This document shows positions 6,233-10,557 of a stretch of 10,557 nt of DNA, piece by piece (position 1 is the stretch's first letter; the number at the start of each line of letters is the position of its first letter). Source of the stretch: Bacteroides ovatus (lineage in GTDB: Bacteria > Bacteroidota > Bacteroidia > Bacteroidales > Bacteroidaceae); the NCBI GenBank assembly GCA_030844565.1, contig JAUUNK010000176.1, positions 1-10,557 on the forward strand, written 5' to 3'. A program made the position numbers and the translations under genes. The notes beneath the pieces were generated by a model that had not been told where the DNA came from, ran no database searches, and saw only the letters and a program-made list of their open reading frames with translations.

Positions 6233-6743
6233 CTGGACGTTGGCTTTCGAGGTAGTTTAAATACAGTTTAGCGCATCCCCGGGCATCTGAGAGGGCTTCA
6301 TGGTGTTTAAGTTCAATACCCTGTCGGGCACAACAAGCGCTGAGATTAGCAGGCTTATAACCTAAGGAACGATAGATGCGACATGTACATTCCCAGCGTT
6401 CGGGGAGTAGGAGCTCATCATAATCAAGCTGATACATCCGCATGGTTCGTTTGAGTACATTCCGATCGAATTGCTCGTTATGAGCTACTACCGTTTGTCC
6501 TTGTAGACGTTTACGAACTTCCGGATAGATGGCATGGAACCCCGGCAAAGATTCGGTCATTGCCGGGGTTATACCATGTATCCGAATGTTTCCACGCCAG
6601 TATTCATTGTCTGGAGGCTGGATAAGACTATAATATTCATCTGTGATGATACCGTTTGTTACTGTTACGATACCTACTGCACAGGCACTTTCAGGATATC
6701 CTGTTGCTGTTTCAAAGTCAATAGCGGCAAATGTAAAATTCAT
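6216..6743 (-). CDS. DEDDh 3'-5' exonuclease (DnaQ/Pol III epsilon-like)
   Basis: This is a single-domain 3'-5' exonuclease of 175 residues with all five catalytic positions visible: D9 and E11 in AIDFET, D93 in VAHNEQFDRNVL, and H148 with D153 in HHEALSDARG. This is the DEDDh arrangement of DnaQ, RNase T and related enzymes, which use two metal ions to remove nucleotides from DNA or RNA 3' ends. There is no polymerase-binding tail or extra domain, so it is not clearly the replicative proofreading subunit; a repair or turnover role is equally possible. The ATG overlaps the stop of the upstream phosphorylase gene by one base (TGATG), which suggests translational coupling. The 3' end overlaps the opposing oxidoreductase gene. 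A perfect 11-base inverted repeat sits inside the coding region at 6538-6570. Confidence 0.88.
   Translation of the reverse strand: MNFTFAAIDFETATGYPESACAVGIVTVTNGIITDEYYSLIQPPDNEYWRGNIRIHGITPAMTESLPGFHAIYPEVRKRLQGQTVVAHNEQFDRNVLKRTMRMYQLDYDELLLPERWECTCRIYRSLGYKPANLSACCARQGIELKHHEALSDARGCAKLYLNYLESQRPVNTLW
6538..6570. repeat. Perfect 11-bp inverted repeat inside the exonuclease gene
   Basis: AACCCCGGCAA at 6538-6548 pairs fully with TTGCCGGGGTT at 6560-6570 around an 11-base loop. The stem is GC-rich and would form a stable hairpin in RNA of either strand. No T-tract follows on either side, so it is not a standard intrinsic terminator. It codes for the residues around ITPAMTESLPGFH of the exonuclease. 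Confidence 0.6.
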
Positions 6744-7621
6744 CAGATTCTATCCAATACTGTTTTAATCAGAAGGTCTATGTTATTTTTATATCCCGTG
6801 TCTGCCTTTTTAATCAATCGATTAGCAATCACCATACAAACTGTCATGGCTTTGTGTTCCATCAACTTACTTAAGCCGGCGAGGGCAGAACTTTCCATTT
6901 CAAAGTTAGTAATTTTATATCCCTTGTATTCAAACTGCTCGATTTTCTCATTTTGATGTGGGTCAGCAAGTGGAATACGCAATTCACGTCCTTGGGGACC
7001 GAAGAAACCGCCTGCTGCTATGGTTACTCCACGTACCATATCATTTTGAGCAATGCGGTCTATCAAGTCGGGGTCTGCTGCTATTACATAAGGTGCGGGA
7101 GCACAAAGATTGCCTGTCCATCCCATGTGATTTAAAAAAGCACGTTCAAAAGCGAGGTCGCACACTGCATTTCTTCCTGCATAAAAATTAAGTAATCCGT
7201 CAAATCCAATGGATTTTTCCGAGCATACAAATGTTCCTACGGGAGTATTGGGTTGCAAGCCGCCACATGTTCCTATGCGAACAAGTTCCAGCGAGCGTAA
7301 ATTGTCTTTTTCTTGACGTGTCTCAAAGTCAATGTTGGCAAGTGCATCCAATTCGTTTACTACGATGTCGATATTGTCGCATCCTATACCTGTAGAAACA
7401 ACAGTGAGACGTTTGCCTTTATAGGACCCCGTAACAGTCTTAAACTCGCGGCTTTCCACTTCGCATTCTTGTTCTTCAAAGTGAGAAGCTACCAGTGCTA
7501 CGCGTCCCGGATCGCCAACTAAAATTACTTTGTCTGCCAACTGTTCGGGTTTCACGTGAAGATGAAATATGGAACCATCTTCGTTGATAATAAGTTCGGA
7601 GGAAGGATAATATTTCTTCAT
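6743..7621 (-). CDS. udp: Nucleoside phosphorylase, probably uridine phosphorylase
   Basis: This is a PNP/UDP family phosphorylase that would split a nucleoside with phosphate into free base and ribose-1-phosphate in the cytosolic salvage pathway. The 292 residues carry the family motifs in order: phosphate-binding GDPGR (36-40), VVSTGIGCDNIDIVVNEL (75-91), the second phosphate site RIGTCGG (115-121), the base-binding region AAGGFFGPQGR (202-212), and NFEMESSAL (239-247), whose glutamates contact ribose. The protein is longer than E. coli Udp (253), mainly from an N-terminal extension of about 25 residues. Uridine is the likely substrate from the overall pattern, but substrate cannot be settled by eye within this family. 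The gene follows the strong terminator at 7656-7700 with only 34 bases between, and it is overlapped by one base by the exonuclease gene. Confidence 0.87.
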   Translation of the reverse strand: MKKYYPSSELIINEDGSIFHLHVKPEQLADKVILVGDPGRVALVASHFEEQECEVESREFKTVTGSYKGKRLTVVSTGIGCDNIDIVVNELDALANIDFETRQEKDNLRSLELVRIGTCGGLQPNTPVGTFVCSEKSIGFDGLLNFYAGRNAVCDLAFERAFLNHMGWTGNLCAPAPYVIAADPDLIDRIAQNDMVRGVTIAAGGFFGPQGRELRIPLADPHQNEKIEQFEYKGYKITNFEMESSALAGLSKLMEHKAMTVCMVIANRLIKKADTGYKNNIDLLIKTVLDRI

Positions 7622-7649
7622 ACTTTTGACGATAATTATTTGTTTTGAG

Positions 7650-7700
7650 AAAAAACGCCGGAGAAAGATATATGTTCAGCACACGTATCTTTCTCCGGCG
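7650..7700 (-). terminator. Strong intrinsic terminator of the TPR-NfeD-FloA operon
   Basis: A perfect 15-base stem, CGCCGGAGAAAGATA at 7656-7670 paired with TATCTTTCTCCGGCG at 7686-7700, encloses a 15-base loop. On the minus strand it is followed directly by six Ts (7655-7650), so it ends transcripts arriving from floA, whose stop codon is about 19 bases upstream. No T-tract follows on the plus strand. The T-tract-proximal arm contains TATCTTTC, one base off the Bacteroides -7 element, just ahead of the phosphorylase gene. Confidence 0.92.
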
Positions 7701-7718
7701 CCTGATAATAAGAAAAGA

Positions 7719-8720
7719 TTAATCGCTCAAGGGTTTATTTGTATTTCCTGAGATTGGTTTTGCTATATTTTCCCGCATAGAAGTATCTGCCTGGATATTT
7801 TTCATCTTATAATAATCCATAATACCCAGGTTACCATTACGGAAGGCTTCCGCCATAGCCTTAGGTACTTCTGCTTCTGCTTGAATCACGTTGGCACGGG
7901 CTTCTTCGGCTTTAGCTTTCATTTCTTGTTCAGAAGCTACAGCCATGGCGCGGCGTTCCTCTGCTTTAGCTTGGGCAATATTCTTATCAGCGTTGGCTTG
8001 ATCAATCTGCAAGGCTGCTCCGATGTTTTTACCTATGTCAATATCGGCAATATCGATAGATAGAATTTCAAATGCTGTTCCTGCATCCAATCCTTTACGA
8101 AGCACTAACTTAGAAATAGAATCAGGATTTTCCAGTACAGACTTATGGTTTTCAGATGAACCGATAGAGGAAACGATACCTTCACCCACACGGGCAAGAA
8201 TTGTATCTTCTCCAGCGCCTCCTACCAATTGGCGGATGTTGGCACGCACCGTTACTCTTGCTTTAGCAATGAGCTGGATACCGTCTTTTGCCACTGCTGC
8301 TACAGGTGGTGTGTCAATTACTTTGGGGTTTACTGACATCTGCACAGCTTCGAATACGTCACGTCCCGCCAGGTCGATAGCAGTAGCCATCTGGAAGGGA
8401 AGTTCGATATTTGCTTTAGAAGCAGAAACTAAGGCGTGCACTACTTTTTCTACATGGCCTCCGGCTAGATAATGAGCTTCCAGTTCGTCTCGAGTAATGT
8501 TGCTGAGCCCTGCTTTGTGGGCTTCAATCAATCCCGGTACAATGATGTAAGGTGGCACATTACGAATACGCATCAGAAAAAGTTGTACTAGCGAGATGTT
8601 AACTCCCGAAACCTTGGCGGACAGCCAAAGGAAAAATGGTACGTAATGAAAGAATAGAGCCAGAAAAATGATTCCACCAGCTATCAGGAAGATGGTAAGA
8701 TACATAGGTTCAATGTTCAT
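7719..8720 (-). CDS. floA: Flotillin-like protein FloA (SPFH family)
   Basis: FloA is a membrane scaffold that organises functional membrane microdomains and affects membrane fluidity. The 333 residues match the family (331 in B. subtilis FloA). An N-terminal hydrophobic hairpin or membrane anchor covers about 7-34. The conserved SGVNISLVQLFLMRIRNVPP follows at about 38-57. The SPFH (Band 7) core spans about 95-235, with KARVTVRANIRQLVGGAGED split over its centre and GEGIVSSIGSS. An alanine/glutamate-rich coiled coil at about 240-295 (QANADKNIAQAKAEERRAMA and VIQAEAEVPKAMAEAFR) is the oligomerisation part typical of flotillins. The end NLGIMDYYKMKNIQADT is conserved in FloA. It is the last gene of its operon, 25 bases after the NfeD gene, and is followed at once by a strong terminator. 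Confidence 0.95.
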   Translation of the reverse strand: MNIEPMYLTIFLIAGGIIFLALFFHYVPFFLWLSAKVSGVNISLVQLFLMRIRNVPPYIIVPGLIEAHKAGLSNITRDELEAHYLAGGHVEKVVHALVSASKANIELPFQMATAIDLAGRDVFEAVQMSVNPKVIDTPPVAAVAKDGIQLIAKARVTVRANIRQLVGGAGEDTILARVGEGIVSSIGSSENHKSVLENPDSISKLVLRKGLDAGTAFEILSIDIADIDIGKNIGAALQIDQANADKNIAQAKAEERRAMAVASEQEMKAKAEEARANVIQAEAEVPKAMAEAFRNGNLGIMDYYKMKNIQADTSMRENIAKPISGNTNKPLSD

Positions 8721-8745
8721 AATTGGTTACCGATTTAAGTGAATA

Positions 8746-9216
8746 TTAATGTTTCAATTTCTCCACAAGAATAACTCCATCTGTGATACGGTTAACAATA
8801 ATAGGAGTTTTTTCGTTCACTAGCCCGTCTGTAGATTTCACTTCTATAATGTTTCCATTAATTTCTGCATAACCGATTTGTGCCAAGCGGGTGGTGGTTA
8901 CGCCGATGTCACCCACCTTCACTTTATCAGCTTCATGGCGATCTATTCGTGAAGTTATATTCTTTTTTAAGGCTATTTTATCCAATGTCTTAGAACGCAT
9001 AAACCAGATAAGGGAACCTACGCAAGCTATGCCGGATATAAGTAAAGTAATAAATCCGCCAGTAGGACCCAGATGTACGAAAGCATAATAGTTGGCATAC
9101 AAGATGCAAGCTAATGCCGAAATACCTGCCAGGCTGATGCCCGGGATGACGAACAGTTCTACCAAGAACAGGATGACTGCTGCAATAATCAATATGGTAA
9201 TAATCAGTATGTCCAT
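8746..9216 (-). CDS. NfeD family membrane protein (short form)
   Basis: This is the usual genomic partner of flotillins. The 156 residues hold three membrane segments, at about 3-24 (ILIITILIIAAVILFLVELF), 27-48 and 54-74, then a soluble C-terminal OB-fold at about 95-155 (VGDIGVTTTRLAQIGYAEIN, then IIEVKSTDGLV and VILVEKL). It lacks the N-terminal ClpP-like protease of long NfeD proteins and so belongs to the short class linked to FloA/YqfA. It lies 9 bases after the TPR/PD40 gene and 25 bases before floA, a tight operon. It probably helps recruit partners to flotillin domains; no enzymatic activity is expected. Confidence 0.9.
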   Translation of the reverse strand: MDILIITILIIAAVILFLVELFVIPGISLAGISALACILYANYYAFVHLGPTGGFITLLISGIACVGSLIWFMRSKTLDKIALKKNITSRIDRHEADKVKVGDIGVTTTRLAQIGYAEINGNIIEVKSTDGLVNEKTPIIVNRITDGVILVEKLKH

Positions 9217-9225
9217 AGAGTCATA

Positions 9226-10557
9226 TTATTTTAAGTTTGTTTTTTCTGCGTTGCGTATCTTTATAGCCAGTCCGTCTATTTCTGAGGACATTTCTTGTAC
9301 TCGTTTCTCCAAGTCCAGAATGGCGGGTGCCATTTTATTTTTTTCCTCCTGACTAGCCCGGGTATACCATTGCCGTTGATTATCCAACTTATTTTCTTGT
9401 TGGTGATAATCCTTTGTGAGTTGTTGGTACTTAAGATACAGCTGCCGCGCTTTTGATGATTTAAAATTAGCGAGATGATAGTAAGTTGTGTTATCATCAA
9501 TGATAAATTCGAAATCCACTGTACGTTGTTCCTGAGGTTTATGGTGAATTACAGCTTCCAAACGTTGTTTTGCCTGCGTTACCTCCTTTTTATCTTTCCA
9601 AGTTTCTTTTAAGGAATGAATTTGCGCTAACCGTACCATTTGTTTCGGGTCCATCGCTTCATAATTATAAATCTGCTTCGAACTATTGGGGATAAATACG
9701 TAGATACATACTTTTCCTTGGGGTTGATAGCGATCGGAAGCAAACCATCCCAAATCGTTATATTCATCCACCACATACATATAGTCATTATAAGGCGAAT
9801 TAAAGGGCATTCCTACATTTTCCGGATTAAGATAAGTATCTGTATTCGTGTTGTAGCGAGTGACGAAAATATCATATCCTCCCATGGACCCTTCGCCGTC
9901 TGAAGCATAGTAGATAGTCACGCCGTCGGTGAGCATATAGGGGTAATTGGCATTTCCGTTTGCATTGATGCTACCGGGTAGTGAGTGACCTTTACTCCAC
10001 TCATTCAACAGCTTATCTTTAGAAAGAATATTGAGGGTTTTATCTTTTCCTTCTTCACTATAATACATTTTATTGCCCAATTCAGTTTCATATACTGTTC
10101 CTGGCAGGTCCTTATCCGTTTCGAAGTATTCTTTGTAGGTAAAGAGCTTACCCGATTCTTCACTAATCTTATAAGCTTGGAGGAAATTGGCTTTATCTAC
10201 CACAAAACTGTCAATGATGCACACCTCTTCTACACCTTTCAGCATGCGAAGATTATTTTTAGTTTTCTCCAAAAGTTTCTCCGCTGTTTCAGTAGATTTT
10301 TTCTTCTTGGACATCGTTTCGATATATTCTTCATAACAGCGGATGGCGTCGTCAAATCTATATACTTCGTTGTAAGCTTGACCAAGATGAAGCGGAGCAT
10401 TCTGAATCCGTTTCTTTACAGCAAATTCTAATGGCTTGATAGCTTTCACGGCTTCACCGGTCTTCACACAACATACTCCATACCAATAGTTATAGTTTGC
10501 ATTGGAAGGTTGCGATTTTACATATTTCTTAAATACGGGTTTAGCTTTGGCGTAGTC
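9226..10557 (-). CDS. TPR and PD40 beta-propeller protein (5' end beyond the window)
   Basis: The frame stays open to the right edge, so this is the C-terminal 443 residues of a longer protein; the internal GTG at 10467 is not a convincing start. Visible in order: tetratricopeptide-like helices at about 1-85 (DYAKAKPVFKKYVKSQPSNA and LGQAYNEVYRFDDAIRCYEE), a linker, PD40/WD40-like propeller strands at about 200-290 (YPYMLTDGVTIYYASDGEGS, then MGGYDIFVTRY and VGMPFNSPYNDYMYVVDE), and a charged coiled coil at about 370-440. PD40 repeats with the SDGxGxxGGYDIF signature are common in Bacteroidota envelope proteins, often with TPRs and OmpA domains. No OmpA domain is seen here. A secreted or periplasmic location is inferred, but the signal peptide is out of view. 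It is the first visible gene of the NfeD-FloA operon. Its molecular role is unknown. Confidence 0.8.
   Translation of the reverse strand, partial: DYAKAKPVFKKYVKSQPSNANYNYWYGVCCVKTGEAVKAIKPLEFAVKKRIQNAPLHLGQAYNEVYRFDDAIRCYEEYIETMSKKKKSTETAEKLLEKTKNNLRMLKGVEEVCIIDSFVVDKANFLQAYKISEESGKLFTYKEYFETDKDLPGTVYETELGNKMYYSEEGKDKTLNILSKDKLLNEWSKGHSLPGSINANGNANYPYMLTDGVTIYYASDGEGSMGGYDIFVTRYNTNTDTYLNPENVGMPFNSPYNDYMYVVDEYNDLGWFASDRYQPQGKVCIYVFIPNSSKQIYNYEAMDPKQMVRLAQIHSLKETWKDKKEVTQAKQRLEAVIHHKPQEQRTVDFEFIIDDNTTYYHLANFKSSKARQLYLKYQQLTKDYHQQENKLDNQRQWYTRASQEEKNKMAPAILDLEKRVQEMSSEIDGLAIKIRNAEKTNLK

Noticed and set aside
8023..8472. 149-residue plus-strand ORF opposite floA
   Set aside because: The composition is what the alanine- and glutamate-rich floA sequence gives in reverse, and floA itself is certain. 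No start signal or domain supports it.
9985..10431. 148-residue plus-strand ORF opposite the TPR/PD40 gene
   Set aside because: It is rich in Phe and Ile because it is antisense to Lys/Glu-rich coding sequence, and it has no supporting promoter or homology signal.

Overview
The window reads as a Bacteroides (Bacteroidota) chromosome. The evidence is an ECF sigma/FecR anti-sigma pair of the SusCD-regulating kind, three perfect matches to the Bacteroides -7 promoter element (TAnnTTTG) just upstream of start codons, A-rich leaders instead of strong Shine-Dalgarno sequences, and a flotillin/NfeD operon with a TPR/PD40 partner. No rRNA, tRNA, CRISPR array or insertion sequence was seen. This is read by eye, with no database search.

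Layout. (1) Positions 1-1713, minus strand: an ECF sigma factor gene followed by its FecR-type anti-sigma gene. Transcription runs off the left edge, where a TonB-dependent SusC/SusD pair would be expected but cannot be seen. (2) Positions 1714-2294: a gene-poor stretch holding two divergent promoters and a decayed fragment that resembles an AAA_15/OLD-like ATPase. (3) Positions 2295-3890, plus strand: a compact hipB-hipA toxin-antitoxin operon with all visible kinase motifs intact. (4) Positions 4044-5441, minus strand: mnmE (trmE), the tRNA U34 modification GTPase. (5) Positions 5582-6232, plus strand: a small NAD(P)-binding Rossmann protein, transcribed divergently from mnmE. Its 3' end overlaps the next gene tail to tail. 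(6) Positions 6216-7621, minus strand: a uridine-phosphorylase-like gene and a DnaQ-type DEDDh exonuclease joined by a TGATG stop/start overlap. (7) Positions 7656-7700: a strong intrinsic terminator. (8) Positions 7719-10557, minus strand: an operon of a TPR/PD40 protein (cut by the right edge), a short NfeD protein and the flotillin FloA.

How the genes work together. Sigma and anti-sigma form a signal relay for an outer-membrane uptake system. HipB and HipA form a self-repressing toxin-antitoxin pair; with the neighbouring ATPase fragment they look like an accessory insertion between a nutrient-uptake regulator and core genes. NfeD and FloA are known partners in membrane microdomains, and the TPR/PD40 protein is co-transcribed with them. 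MnmE, the phosphorylase and the exonuclease are housekeeping functions.

No wholly new system is evident. The points most worth a second look are the ATPase remnant beside hipBA, the TPR/PD40-NfeD-FloA operon, and a terminator stem that carries a near-match to a promoter element just upstream of the phosphorylase gene.
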